This document shows, in pieces, positions 33,368-42,239 of a stretch of 64,000 nucleotides of DNA. Each line of letters opens with the position of its first letter. The first letter of the stretch is position 1. The position numbers and the translations under genes are program-made. Source of the DNA: Pseudonocardia sp. DSM 110487 (GTDB lineage: Bacteria; Actinomycetota; Actinomycetes; Mycobacteriales; Pseudonocardiaceae); the NCBI RefSeq assembly GCF_019468565.1, contig NZ_CP080521.1, forward strand, positions 6,386,001 to 6,450,000, written 5' to 3'. Under the pieces are notes generated by a model, which worked only from the letters and a program-made list of their open reading frames with translations, ran no database searches and had not been told where the DNA came from.

Positions 33368-34003
33368 CTAGCCGACCACGTCGCGCAGCCAGTTGCGCAG
33401 CAACGTGGCGCCGGCGTCGCCGGACTTCTCCGGGTGGAACTGGGTGGCCGCGAGTGCGCCGTTCTCGACGGCTGCCACGAAGTCCTCGCCGTGGTGCGAC
33501 CAGGTGACCAGCGGCGGCTTGAGCACGTCCGACGCCTCCAGCTCCCAGCGCCGCACGCCGAAGGAGTGCACGAAGTAGAAGCGCGTGTCGGCGTCGAGGC
33601 CGGCGAAGAGCGTGGAGCCGGCGGGAGCGCGCACCGTGTTCCAGCCCATGTGGGGCAGGACGTCGGCCTTGAGCCGCTCGACGGTGCCGGGCCACTGCCC
33701 GCACCCGACCGTGCGCTCGCCCCATTCCACACCGAGGTCGAAGAGCACCTGCATGCCCACGCAGATGCCCAGCACCGGACGGCCGCCCGCGAGCCGCCGC
33801 TCGATGATCCGCGGGCCGTCGACGCCGGACAGCCCCGCCATGCAGGCGGCGAAGGCGCCCACGCCGGGGACCACGAGCCCGTCGGCCTCCAGCGCGGCAT
33901 GCGGATCGGCCGTGACCGTGACGTCGGCACCCACCCGCTGCAGTGCGCGTTCCGCGGAACGCAGGTTGCCCGATCCGTAGTCCAGCACGACGATCCGTGT
34001 CAC
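33368..34003 (-). CDS. hisH: Imidazole glycerol phosphate synthase, glutaminase subunit
   Basis: 211 residues. A class I glutamine amidotransferase that feeds ammonia to HisF. Nucleophile Cys in VLGICVGMQVLFD, and the His/Glu pair in TQFHPEKSGD. GTG 34003 is 28 bp after the stop of a phosphotransferase gene, so transcription may come from that foreign operon or from a promoter inside it. It is cut off from hisB upstream and from priA downstream. Confidence 0.96.
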   Translation of the reverse strand: MTRIVVLDYGSGNLRSAERALQRVGADVTVTADPHAALEADGLVVPGVGAFAACMAGLSGVDGPRIIERRLAGGRPVLGICVGMQVLFDLGVEWGERTVGCGQWPGTVERLKADVLPHMGWNTVRAPAGSTLFAGLDADTRFYFVHSFGVRRWELEASDVLKPPLVTWSHHGEDFVAAVENGALAATQFHPEKSGDAGATLLRNWLRDVVG

Positions 34004-34031
34004 GGGTTCAGGGTAGTCGGCACTCCCGCGT

Positions 34032-34994
34032 CTAGAGCGACGAGAGCCAGGCGGCCCAGCGCGGGTCGGCCATCTTGATGCGGCTGCGCATGAGCTTCCA
34101 CACGCCGTACTTGTGGTAGTCGAAGTCCCACGCCGAGTTCAGCTTGTTGGTGACGCAGCCCCACAGGCCCCACTTGAGATCGGCGAGCGCACCGAACACT
34201 TGAACACGTGCGACTGTCGGCCAGCTCGCGTTGCCGTAGTAGGCCTCGATCAGTTCCATCGTCTCCCGCTCGCCGTAGAACATCTCGGTGAGCAGCACCG
34301 CGATCTCGTACGCCCGTTCGTTGTCGGACGCGAACTCGAAGTCGACCATCCTCATCGGTTCGCCGTCGGCGATGAGGAAGTTGCCCGGCATCGGGTCGTT
34401 GTGGCACGGGGCGAGATCGAGCCCGGACGCGAGCACCGCCTGCCGGGCCGCGCCGTACTCGGCGAGCAGCACGTCGATGTCGCGCGGCAGCAGGACGTCC
34501 AGGTCCCTCGCCTGCTCCAGGTGCTCGTCGATCATGTCGAAGACGGTCTTCGTGCGGCCGAGCGGTTCGGCCGAGTGCAGCACGCGGTAGAGGCCCATCA
34601 CGTGGCTGGCCAGCTCGGGGCTCTTGAAATCCCCGGTGGTGCAGGCCCGGTAGCCCTCCAGGAACTCGATCACCTCGACCCCGCTGACCTTGTCGAACAG
34701 CACGACCTCCGGACCGATGCCCAGCGCGCCCGCCCGGCGGGCCGCCTGGTTGGCGACGTCGCGATCGATGAACGCCTCGGTACCGGCGCCGGGGATCTTG
34801 ACGAAGTACCGCTTCGGCTCGCCCTCCACGGTGAGCCGCCAGTTGCTGTTGCTCAGTCCGCCGGACACGGGCGCGTAGTGGACGCGCCGGCCCGCCCACC
34901 GGGGGATCTCGGCCACCACCTTCTCGACGGCCCGCTCGCCCTCGGTGCGCGCCGTGCCGACGAGCCGGTCCGTGGGCTCTGGTTCGAAGGTCAT
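34032..34994 (-). CDS. Choline-kinase-like (APH/LicA) phosphotransferase
   Basis: 320 residues. An aminoglycoside-phosphotransferase/choline-kinase fold: SGGLSNSNWRLTVEGEP near residue 45, Lys in RYFVKIPG, Brenner-type catalytic loop LAPCHNDPMPGNFLI near 195, and the metal Asp in RMVDFEFASDN. It should phosphorylate a small alcohol or amine such as choline, ethanolamine or a sugar. Last gene of a seven-gene operon, 8 bp after a paralogue and 28 bp before hisH. Start ATG 34994 by family length. Confidence 0.88.
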   Translation of the reverse strand: MTFEPEPTDRLVGTARTEGERAVEKVVAEIPRWAGRRVHYAPVSGGLSNSNWRLTVEGEPKRYFVKIPGAGTEAFIDRDVANQAARRAGALGIGPEVVLFDKVSGVEVIEFLEGYRACTTGDFKSPELASHVMGLYRVLHSAEPLGRTKTVFDMIDEHLEQARDLDVLLPRDIDVLLAEYGAARQAVLASGLDLAPCHNDPMPGNFLIADGEPMRMVDFEFASDNERAYEIAVLLTEMFYGERETMELIEAYYGNASWPTVARVQVFGALADLKWGLWGCVTNKLNSAWDFDYHKYGVWKLMRSRIKMADPRWAAWLSSL

Positions 34995-35002
34995 CTCGTC
35001 CC

Positions 35003-35905
35003 TCACAGGTTGCGGACGCGGTCGTCGAAGTGCGGGTCCCGCAGGCCGGCGCGGGCGCGCACGAACTGCCAGTCGGAGTACTTGACGTACTCGTGCGTGC
35101 CGGGCGAGCACACATCGGCGTAGAGCCCGATCAACCCCCAGCGGACGCAGTCGGCGATGCCGTACATGCGGCACCTGTCGAACAGCGAGGCGTCCCAGCT
35201 GCCCCAGTACATCTCGAACACGGGCCGGGCATCGACGTCGAAGGGACGGATCTCGTGCAGGAGCACGCCGAGGTCCTGCAGCGGGTCCATCACCGCAGCG
35301 CAGTCCCAGTCGACGAGCCGCAGTTCACCGTCGGCCAGCACGAGCACGTTGGACACGTTGCCGTCGCCGTGGCACGGCACCACGTCGTAGTCGGCCGCCT
35401 CGATCCGCTGCTCCGCCGACGCGAGCAGGCGCGCGATCCAGGCGAAGTCGTCGGGGAGGGTGGCTCCGGCGTCGAGCGCGAGCCGGTGGGCGGCGCGGAC
35501 GTCGTCGAACACGGTCGCCCGGCGTGGGAACGCGGGCAACGCGTGCACGGCCTTGCGCAGCGCGACGAGTCGCTCGGCCCGGTCGGGGTCGTCGAACAGG
35601 TCCAGCGTCGCGGTGGCGGCCAGTTCCGTGAGGTCCTCCAGGACGAGGACGCCCTGCTCGGGGTCCGCGGCGAGCACGCGAGGGCCGATGCCGGCGTCAC
35701 CGGCCAGCCGCGCAGCCACGAACGCGGCGGGAATGTCGATGTAACCGCTCGCGTGCGGTGCCATCGCCTTCACGAACCGGCCGGACGGGAGGCGGAAGCG
35801 TTCCGAGTCGGCGCCCCACCAGCTCGGGCTGGCCATCGTGACGGCCGGCTCGAGCTCGCCGCCGACGGCGAGTCCCGCGCGTACGAGGCGGTCTCTCACC
35901 TGCAT
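35003..35905 (-). CDS. Choline-kinase-like (APH/LicA) phosphotransferase, paralogue
   Basis: 300 residues, same fold as its downstream neighbour but divergent in the N-terminus: FRLPSGRFVKAMAP with the ATP-site Lys, LVLEDLTELA, catalytic loop VVPCHGDGNVSNVLVL near 188, and LRLVDWDCAAV. Start shares one base with the amidase stop. Two adjacent small-molecule kinases in one operon suggest two related substrates or a heteromer; nothing shows which. Confidence 0.86.
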   Translation of the reverse strand: MQVRDRLVRAGLAVGGELEPAVTMASPSWWGADSERFRLPSGRFVKAMAPHASGYIDIPAAFVAARLAGDAGIGPRVLAADPEQGVLVLEDLTELAATATLDLFDDPDRAERLVALRKAVHALPAFPRRATVFDDVRAAHRLALDAGATLPDDFAWIARLLASAEQRIEAADYDVVPCHGDGNVSNVLVLADGELRLVDWDCAAVMDPLQDLGVLLHEIRPFDVDARPVFEMYWGSWDASLFDRCRMYGIADCVRWGLIGLYADVCSPGTHEYVKYSDWQFVRARAGLRDPHFDDRVRNL

Positions 35906-37281
35906 CACCGCACCTCCTCCTCGAACGGCCAGTGCAACGACACCGGCCGGTGGGTCTCGATCCACTTCGTCAACCTGAGGACGTCCTGGTCGGCGAACCG
36001 CCTGCCCGCGATCTGCACGCCGACGGGCATGCCGTCGGCGAGGCCGAAGCAGACCGACGTCGCCGGCTGCCCGGTCTGGTTGAACCACGCGGTGAACCCG
36101 GTGTGGCCCAGCGGGTGCGCCGGGTCGGCCCCGGGAGCGTCCGCGGGGAACCCGACGACCGGGAGCACCGGGCTTAGCACGAAGTCCAGGTCGTCGATCG
36201 CGGCCGCCAGCCGGGCCTGCGCGGCCATGACAGCCTCGGTGTCGCGGGCGAACCGCGTGGCTGTGATCTGGGCGGCGCCTGCCGCCCAGTCCGCGACCAC
36301 CGGGAGGACGAGGTCGCGCGCCTCTTCGGGCAGCGACTCCCATTCGGTGCGCGCCCGCACCTGGAACAGCCGGTCGAGCGCCGGATGAGGATCGTGCTCG
36401 AACGGCGCGGGCACGTCCTTCACGACCGCTCCGGCCGACGCGAGAGCCGACGCGGCGGCGCGCACGACGGCCAGCACCTCGTCGACGGGTTCGGGCCCGG
36501 CGCCGAGGTCGGTCAGCAGCCCGATCCGCAGCCCGCGCGGATCGAGCGGTTCGTCGAGGCGGTCGTCGTTCTCGGGCGGCAGGCTCCAGATGTCGCGCTG
36601 GTCCGGGCGCGTGAGCACGCGATAGAGGGCGATCACGTCGTCGACCGTGCGCGCCATCGGACCCGCCGAGCGCATGGTCGACGGCGCGAGGTGCGGCACC
36701 CGGCCCTGCGTGGGCTTCAACGCGACGAGGCCGCACTGCGCCGCGGGCAGCCGCACCGAGCCGGCGATGTCGCTGCCGACGGCCCCGAACCCGACGCCGG
36801 CGGCCAGCGACGCGCCCGCGCCCGCGCTGGAGCCGCCCGGGTTGCGCGTGAGGTCCCACGGGTTGCGCGTGATGCCGTAGAGCGAGCTGACCCCGGCGGC
36901 CAGCATCCCGAAGTCCGGCATGGTGGTCTTGCCGACGATGACGGCGCCGACCTCCTTCAGCCTCGCCGCAGGCGGCGCGTCCCATGTGGATGCGGGCAGC
37001 GCCGCGTTGGCCGCCGTACCGTGGCGCCACGGCATGCCGACGGTGTGCACGCTGTCCTTGACGGTCACCGGCACGCCGTCGAGCGCACCGAGCGGCCGGC
37101 CATCGGCCCACCGGCGGGTGGCGGCCTCCGCCGCGGCGCGCGCCCCGGCCTCGTCGACGTGGGCCATCGCGTTGATCGCCGGGTTCACGCGGGCGATCCG
37201 GTCGAGGGTCGCCGTGAGGAGATCGGTCGGGGTCAGCTCGCCACGCGTGAACAGCGCGGCGAGGTCGTCGATCGTGTTCAT
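35905..37281 (-). CDS. Amidase-signature hydrolase
   Basis: 458 residues, the typical amidase-signature length. The Ser-cisSer-Lys triad is readable: Lys75 (VTVKDSVHT), Ser151 (NPGGSSAGAG) and Ser175 (DIAGSVRLPA). It hydrolyses a C-N amide; it is not a GatA, as no gatC/gatB is near and the operon is catabolic. The start overlaps the stop of the M20 hydrolase by four bases. With that enzyme it may act in sequence on an N-acyl or N-carbamoyl compound (inference). Confidence 0.93.
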   Translation of the reverse strand: MNTIDDLAALFTRGELTPTDLLTATLDRIARVNPAINAMAHVDEAGARAAAEAATRRWADGRPLGALDGVPVTVKDSVHTVGMPWRHGTAANAALPASTWDAPPAARLKEVGAVIVGKTTMPDFGMLAAGVSSLYGITRNPWDLTRNPGGSSAGAGASLAAGVGFGAVGSDIAGSVRLPAAQCGLVALKPTQGRVPHLAPSTMRSAGPMARTVDDVIALYRVLTRPDQRDIWSLPPENDDRLDEPLDPRGLRIGLLTDLGAGPEPVDEVLAVVRAAASALASAGAVVKDVPAPFEHDPHPALDRLFQVRARTEWESLPEEARDLVLPVVADWAAGAAQITATRFARDTEAVMAAQARLAAAIDDLDFVLSPVLPVVGFPADAPGADPAHPLGHTGFTAWFNQTGQPATSVCFGLADGMPVGVQIAGRRFADQDVLRLTKWIETHRPVSLHWPFEEEVR

Positions 37282-38525
37282 GTGCCTCCGAGGTCCCCAG
37301 CGAGATCTATTGCGAGCAGCCGCTCGGTCACCGAGGTGAGCGCCGTGACGCCGTTCAGCAGGTCGGCGTCCGCGGTGTACTCCGCCTCGTTGTGCGAGAT
37401 CCCGTTCCTGCTGGGCACGAACAACATCACCGTCGGCACGACGTCCTTCAGGTTGACCGAGTCGTGCCCGGCCATGGTCAACATACGGCGGCTGGAGAGC
37501 CCGGTCACCGCGATCGCCGCCTCGGCGAGCTCGACCCCCTCCAGCGGGTAGGCGGTCGAGGGCCGCACCGACGCCGAGTCGATGCTGACGCGCACCTCGC
37601 CGTCACCGTCGACGGCCGCGATCTCGGCCATGAGCTGCTGGTGCGCCTTCTCCAACACGTCGGGCTCCTGCGAACGCAGGTCGACGTCGAGCCGGACCCG
37701 CGCCGGCACGACCACCGGCGAGTTCGGTTCGACGGTGAACCTGCCCACCGACGCCAGCAGCTGACCTGGTTCGAAGGAACCCGTGAGCTGCCGGGCGGCG
37801 AGCACGAGCCGGCTCGCGCCGACCAGGGCGTCGCGCCGGTCCGCCATGTGCGTCGCGCCGGTGTGCGACTGGTCGCCGTGCACCGTGATCGCGTACTTCC
37901 GGGCCGTCCAGTTGCCGGTGACGACGCCGATCGCGCAGCCCTCGTCCTCGAGCGTGCGTCCCTGCTCGATGTGGATCTCGACGGCCGCGGCCGCGGCGGG
38001 CGGGGTGCCGGTTCCGGCGAACCCGCTGTCCCGCAGGGCCTCTTCGACGGTGACGCCGCGCGCGTCGGTCACCGCGAGCACGGCGTCCGCGTCGAGCGTG
38101 CCGCAGTAGACCCCGCTGCCCATCAGGCTCGGCGAGAACCGGGCACCTTCCTCGTTGAACCAGTCGACGACGGCGAGGTTCCGCGCCGGCACGAGGTCGC
38201 CTGCCTCGACTTCACGGCGCAGCGACACCGCCGCGTGTGCGGCCGCGAGCACCCCGTACGCCCCGTCGAAGCGGCCCGCGGTCGGCTGACTGTCCAGGTG
38301 CGACCCGGCCAGCACGTACGGCCGGCCCGGTACCCACTCCACGGTCCCGAAGAGGTTGCCCGCCCGGTCGACGACCGGGCGCAGCCCGTGCCGCCCGAAC
38401 CATTCGACGAGCCACCGCCGGGCCTTGCCGTGCTCGGCGGTGCCGGCCTGGCGGTCGACGCCACCGCCCGGCGTCGCCCCGATCCGGGAGAGGGCCGCGA
38501 AGTCGGCGAGAAACGGCTCACCCAT
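37278..38525 (-). CDS. M20-family N-carbamoyl/allantoate-type amidohydrolase
   Basis: 415 residues. A hydantoinase/carbamoylase-group M20 metallopeptidase: metal ligands in AGSHLDSQPTAGRFDGAYG, the Glu pair in VVDWFNEEGARF, EIHIEQGRTLEDEG, and the late TMAGHDSVNL His. Members cleave N-carbamoyl amino acids, beta-ureidopropionate or allantoate. The start overlaps the symporter stop by eight bases. Substrate not determined. Confidence 0.92.
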   Translation of the reverse strand: MGEPFLADFAALSRIGATPGGGVDRQAGTAEHGKARRWLVEWFGRHGLRPVVDRAGNLFGTVEWVPGRPYVLAGSHLDSQPTAGRFDGAYGVLAAAHAAVSLRREVEAGDLVPARNLAVVDWFNEEGARFSPSLMGSGVYCGTLDADAVLAVTDARGVTVEEALRDSGFAGTGTPPAAAAAVEIHIEQGRTLEDEGCAIGVVTGNWTARKYAITVHGDQSHTGATHMADRRDALVGASRLVLAARQLTGSFEPGQLLASVGRFTVEPNSPVVVPARVRLDVDLRSQEPDVLEKAHQQLMAEIAAVDGDGEVRVSIDSASVRPSTAYPLEGVELAEAAIAVTGLSSRRMLTMAGHDSVNLKDVVPTVMLFVPSRNGISHNEAEYTADADLLNGVTALTSVTERLLAIDLAGDLGGT

Positions 38526-40053
38526 CGGCGGGTTGCGGCACGAACGTGGGCGCCGGGTCACTCACCCGCACCGGGTTGCGCGCGACCTCGAACATCGCGT
38601 CGACGCGAGCCTTCTCCTCGGCCGAGGTGCCGGTGGCGGCCGACACGACGAGGAACACGACGAGGTTCACGGCGAGCCCGATGATGCCGCCGGTGATGCT
38701 GCCCAGTACCGCGATGTCGTCGGGATAGATGATCGTCAACACCATCGCGACCCCGAAACCGGAGAGCATCCCGGCCAGCGCCCCGTGCCGGTTGCCGCCC
38801 CGCCAGAACACGCCGAGGAACAGCGGCACGGCCAGCTGCACGATGCCCTGGTAGGAGATCTGGGCGAGCAGCTGCAGCCGGTCGAGGTTGAACGTCAGGT
38901 AGGCCACCACACCGGCCAGCGCCATGAACACGATCATGCTGCTCTTCGCGATGCTCGTCAGCTGGGCGTCCGAGAGCTTGCGCTTCTCGGAGTCGACCAG
39001 GTCGTTGGCGATCTGCAGGCCGCACACCTGCACGCTGCCGTCGATGTGCCCCATCGATGCCGCGAAGACGATCGTCAGTCCGAGCCCGAGCAGCCACGTG
39101 CCGCCATACGTTTCCATGATCGTGAACCAGCCGGCCTGCGGCTGGGCCGCGACCTCAGGCATCGAGGTTGCGGCGATGCCCAGGAGCATCAACAGCGTGT
39201 AGAAGACGCCGGAGATGAGCACCGTCCGTACGGTCGCGGCCTTGACCGTGCGCACCCCGGACGCCGTGTAGATCCGCTGGAAGCTGGTGGGCCAGCACAG
39301 CGAGCCGACGACGCCGGTGAAGATGAGGCTGAACAGGTAGAGCGGCCCGTACTGGCCGCCGTCGCCCGGCACCTGCAGTATCTCGCGCGGCAGCTCGGCC
39401 AGCGTGGCGAAGCTGATCGGGCCGCCGCCGAGGCCCGACAGCAGGAACACGCACAGCACCGCGGAGAAGACGTAGGCGACGATGCCCTGGAAGGCGTCGG
39501 TCATGATCAGGCCGCGCATGCCCATGCGGACCGTCCAGTACTGCCGGATGACGATCACGGCGAGCCCGATGACCAGGCATGCGGTGACCGACCAGCTGCC
39601 GCCGGAGGCGTACTGGAAGATCTCACCGAACGCCTGCATCCCCAGCACCACCCAGGGGAACAGCGAGACGATGCCGATCACGCTGGCGACGACCTTCACC
39701 GGGCGCGAGTCGAACCGGAGGCCGAGCAGGTCGGGCTGCGAGCGCAGGTTGTAGCGGGCTCCCCAGCGCCATGCGCGGGTGGCCATGAAGTACATCATCG
39801 CCACCCCGAGGATGGAATACGCCAAACCGTAGAAACCGAACACCCCGGACCCGGCGGCCAGCCCGAAGAACGCGATGAAGGTGGCGCCCGGCCACCAGGA
39901 GTTCACGTAGCACATGGCCACGTACCACGGACCATAGCTGCGTCCACCCACCGAGTACTCGTTGAACGATGGCGTGGTCCGCTGCTGGGTGCGGTACAGG
40001 ATGAAGATCACGATGCCGTAGAAGACGGCGAGCATTCCGAGCATGACCAGCAT
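38518..40053 (-). CDS. Sodium:solute symporter (SSS family)
   Basis: 511 residues with about 13 membrane helices. N-terminal IVIFILYRTQQRTTPSFNEY, then the family core SWWPGATFIAFFGLAAGSG and GMRGLIMTDAFQGIVAYVF. SSS proteins import proline, pantothenate, urea, sugars or carboxylates with Na+. A 91-residue membrane protein ends one base before its start, like the YhdT-PanF pair, and may be an accessory subunit. It lies in an operon with an M20 hydrolase and amidase, suggesting uptake of their substrate. Confidence 0.93.
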   Translation of the reverse strand: MLVMLGMLAVFYGIVIFILYRTQQRTTPSFNEYSVGGRSYGPWYVAMCYVNSWWPGATFIAFFGLAAGSGVFGFYGLAYSILGVAMMYFMATRAWRWGARYNLRSQPDLLGLRFDSRPVKVVASVIGIVSLFPWVVLGMQAFGEIFQYASGGSWSVTACLVIGLAVIVIRQYWTVRMGMRGLIMTDAFQGIVAYVFSAVLCVFLLSGLGGGPISFATLAELPREILQVPGDGGQYGPLYLFSLIFTGVVGSLCWPTSFQRIYTASGVRTVKAATVRTVLISGVFYTLLMLLGIAATSMPEVAAQPQAGWFTIMETYGGTWLLGLGLTIVFAASMGHIDGSVQVCGLQIANDLVDSEKRKLSDAQLTSIAKSSMIVFMALAGVVAYLTFNLDRLQLLAQISYQGIVQLAVPLFLGVFWRGGNRHGALAGMLSGFGVAMVLTIIYPDDIAVLGSITGGIIGLAVNLVVFLVVSAATGTSAEEKARVDAMFEVARNPVRVSDPAPTFVPQPADG

Positions 40054-40054
40054 G

Positions 40055-40330
40055 TCATTCTCCTGCGATCGGAGCGGCCGGGACGAGGGACTCGTCGAGC
40101 TCGCCGCGGATGTCTTCGACGATGTAGAGCCCCCAGAGCCCGAACCCGAGCAGCAGTCCGTCGATCAACCAGTATGCGATCGAGAACGGGACGCCGAGAA
40201 TCGGCGTGGCGATGCCGCTCGCGCCGAGGTAGAACGGTGGAAAGAGCGCCAGCAACAACGCTATCCCGTAGCCGACACCGAAGAACGTCACCACAGTCCG
40301 CCGGCTCAAGCCGCGAATGAACTCCCGCAT
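40055..40330 (-). CDS. Small two-helix membrane protein, symporter partner (DUF3311-like)
   Basis: 91 residues. Two hydrophobic helices (about 12-32 VVTFFGVGYGIALLLALFPP and 44-68 PILGVPFSIAYWLIDGLLLG), then an acidic tail IVEDIRGELDESL. This size and layout is common for small proteins encoded just upstream of SSS transporters. It follows the HisN-like phosphatase by 11 bp and precedes the symporter by one base. Confidence 0.8.
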   Translation of the reverse strand: MREFIRGLSRRTVVTFFGVGYGIALLLALFPPFYLGASGIATPILGVPFSIAYWLIDGLLLGFGLWGLYIVEDIRGELDESLVPAAPIAGE

Positions 40331-40341
40331 CCACTGACTCC

Positions 40342-41124
40342 TTAGTTGACGAGTTCGAGCACCGAGTCGTGCAGCAGCCCGTTGGACGCGATCCCGTTCC
40401 CGCAGTCGAAGTCGCAGGTACCGTCCAGGCTCGTGAACCGGCCGCCGGCCTCAGCGATGATCACCGGCATGGGTGCCAGGTCGTAGGCCTTGGTCGTGTA
40501 GTCGACGATCGCCTCGGCGTGGCCGCACGCCACCATCGCGTAGCCGTAGGCGTCGCCCCAGGTGCGCAGGATGACCCCGCGCGAATTGAGCTGCCTGATC
40601 GTGTCCGGCGCCCAGTCCTCGAGCCACGTCGCCATCACGTACGAGCCGTCCAGGCGGTCCCGGCCGGAGACTCGCGCCGGGGCACCATTGCGCCAACACC
40701 CTGCGCCCTTCTCCGCATGGATCAGAACACCCGCGCTCGGGAGGTTGATCGCGCCGAACGTGATCTCGCCGTCCTCCTCGAGGGCGAGCAGATTGGCATA
40801 GAGCGGCACCGAGCGGATGAACGACTTCGTGCCGTCGATGGGATCGACGATCCAGCGACGCCCGCTCGAACCGACGTGCTCACCGAACTCCTCGCCCAGC
40901 ACGCCGTCGTCCGGAAAGCGGCGGGCGAGCGCCTTGCGCAGGAACAGCTCCACCTCTCGATCGGCTTGCGTCACCGGCGACCCGTCGTCCTTTGTGTCCA
41001 CCCGGTAGCTCGCCTTCTCGTACCAGTACTTCGCGATTTCCCCGGCCTCGGATATGATGTCGACCGCCGCATCGGCTGTGCGCGAGAGCGAGAGTTGCAC
41101 GTCCTCAGGTTCCGGGTAGACCAT
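40342..41124 (-). CDS. Inositol-monophosphatase-family phosphatase, HisN-like
   Basis: 260 residues. A Mg2+/Li+-sensitive phosphatase: GSPVTQADREVE, GEEFGEHV, WIVDPIDGTKSFIRSVPLYA and YDLAPMPVIIAEAGGR. The IDGTKSFI form, rather than IDGTxNF, is typical of the HisN type of histidinol-phosphatase. Position argues both ways: it lies between the two his blocks, yet it is first in the symporter/amidase operon divergent from GntR. Start ATG 41124 chosen; ATG 41166 would add 14 residues. Confidence 0.85.
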   Translation of the reverse strand: MVYPEPEDVQLSLSRTADAAVDIISEAGEIAKYWYEKASYRVDTKDDGSPVTQADREVELFLRKALARRFPDDGVLGEEFGEHVGSSGRRWIVDPIDGTKSFIRSVPLYANLLALEEDGEITFGAINLPSAGVLIHAEKGAGCWRNGAPARVSGRDRLDGSYVMATWLEDWAPDTIRQLNSRGVILRTWGDAYGYAMVACGHAEAIVDYTTKAYDLAPMPVIIAEAGGRFTSLDGTCDFDCGNGIASNGLLHDSVLELVN

Positions 41125-41132
41125 TTCTGGTC
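41119..41132. promoter_or_regulatory. Candidate GntR (HutC-type) site
   Basis: GACCA-TTTC-TGGTC is a 14 bp inverted repeat over the phosphatase start codon. A second TGGTCT half-site lies at 41248-41253, 31 bp before the GntR start. HutC-subfamily sites typically contain GTCTAGAC-like cores, so the resemblance is partial. The 160 bp gap has no gene. Confidence 0.35.
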
Positions 41133-41284
41133 CCACTCGCCCCGTGTGAAACGCAGGTAACGCCATGGCGTTCCGGGGCACACCTTGTGAACCGCTCGTT
41201 ACGATCGGGGCACCCATATTGTTCGGGCACCTGGCAGCGGCTAGAACTGGTCTCCGGTACAGGCCGTGCCTCCGTGAGGTGCCG

Positions 41285-42040
41285 ATGTCGCAGGTGGAAC
41301 ACACCCACGCCGCGCTCCTGCGCCTCTGTGACGAGCTGCAGCAGCGTGCCGTGGCCCGGCTGCCACCCGAGCGCGACCTCGCCGCTCGCCTCGGCACGTC
41401 GCGGACGACCGTGCGCAAGGCCCTCGACATGCTGGAACGAGACGGCGTGATCCGGCGGGTCAGGGGCCGCGCGGGAGGCGCCTACCTCAGCCGCGTCGCG
41501 CCGGCACCGCTGTCACCGGAGGAGGCAGCGCCGTTCTGCAGTGGCCGTCCGCTGCAGCGCAGCCTGGGCACCGTCAAGGGAATCCCGCAGCTGTTGCACG
41601 AGCAGGGCTTCCGCGACGGCACCCAGGTGATCTCGGCGGGAATCGGCCGCCCGAGCCTCCGCGCGGCCCAGCACCTGGGTCTCTCGCCCGACACGGAGGT
41701 GGTCTCGCTGCTGCGGCTGCGGTTCGCCGACGGCGACACCCTCTCGCTGGAACGGATGTACCTCGCAGGCGAGCGGTGCACGGGCATCCTGGGAACGGCG
41801 CTCGACTCGGTCTACGAGCTCCTGAGTTCGAACCTCGGGGTCACCGTGTCCGTCACGGACGAGTCGATCGAGCTGGCCACCATCGGCGAATCGGTCGGCG
41901 CCATGCTCGGACAGGCGGCGGGTACGCCGGTCCTGCGGCTCGAACGCGTCGGCTACGACCAGCACGAGCGGCCCGTCGAGTACTCGGTCGACCTGTTCCG
42001 TGCGGACCGCACCCGGTTCAGCGGGCGCCGTACGGCCTGA
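41285..42040 (+). CDS. GntR-family regulator, HutC/UTRA type
   Basis: 251 residues. N-terminal winged helix: ARLPPERDLAARLGTSRTTV, then RKALDMLERDGVIRRVRGRAGGAY. The C-terminal UTRA ligand domain has LLRLRFADGDTLSLERMYL and a PVLRLERVGYDQHERPVEYS block. UTRA members respond to a small metabolite of the pathway they control. Divergent from the seven-gene phosphatase-symporter-hydrolase-kinase operon, so that is the likely target. ATG 41285 follows GAGGTG. A MITE lies 33 bp after its stop. Confidence 0.92.
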   Translation: MSQVEHTHAALLRLCDELQQRAVARLPPERDLAARLGTSRTTVRKALDMLERDGVIRRVRGRAGGAYLSRVAPAPLSPEEAAPFCSGRPLQRSLGTVKGIPQLLHEQGFRDGTQVISAGIGRPSLRAAQHLGLSPDTEVVSLLRLRFADGDTLSLERMYLAGERCTGILGTALDSVYELLSSNLGVTVSVTDESIELATIGESVGAMLGQAAGTPVLRLERVGYDQHERPVEYSVDLFRADRTRFSGRRTA

Positions 42041-42073
42041 GCGGAACCACTGGCGCGGGATGGCCGCGCTCTA

Positions 42074-42235
42074 GTGTCCCGAACCGGAAGTCCGGTGCAT
42101 AAATCGGCGGAACCAGGTTTCCGCTGGGTGTGCCGGCGAGCCGGCCTCGTACCGGGCGTACTCGGCCGGATCGCCGGTGCGCCCAGCGGGAAGCTGGGCC
42201 GTCGAGTTATGTGGTGGACTTCCGGTTCGGGACAC
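42074..42235. mobile_element. 162 bp palindromic MITE, family B, copy 2 (inverted)
   Basis: TA-flanked (42072-42073, 42236-42237). Reverse-complemented, it matches copy 1 at 18285-18446 over its whole length with about five differences. Both ends read GTGTCCCGAACCGGAAGTCC, so the ends are better preserved than in copy 1, where the left end starts GCGTCC. It sits between the stops of GntR and the convergent DUF4143 ATPase, two bases past the latter. No coding capacity. Confidence 0.85.
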
Positions 42236-42239
42236 TAGG

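Noticed and set aside
40342..41166. ATG 41166 as start of the HisN-like gene
   Set aside because: It would place the start within a few bases of the divergent promoter region and adds 14 residues not typical of the family; not excluded.
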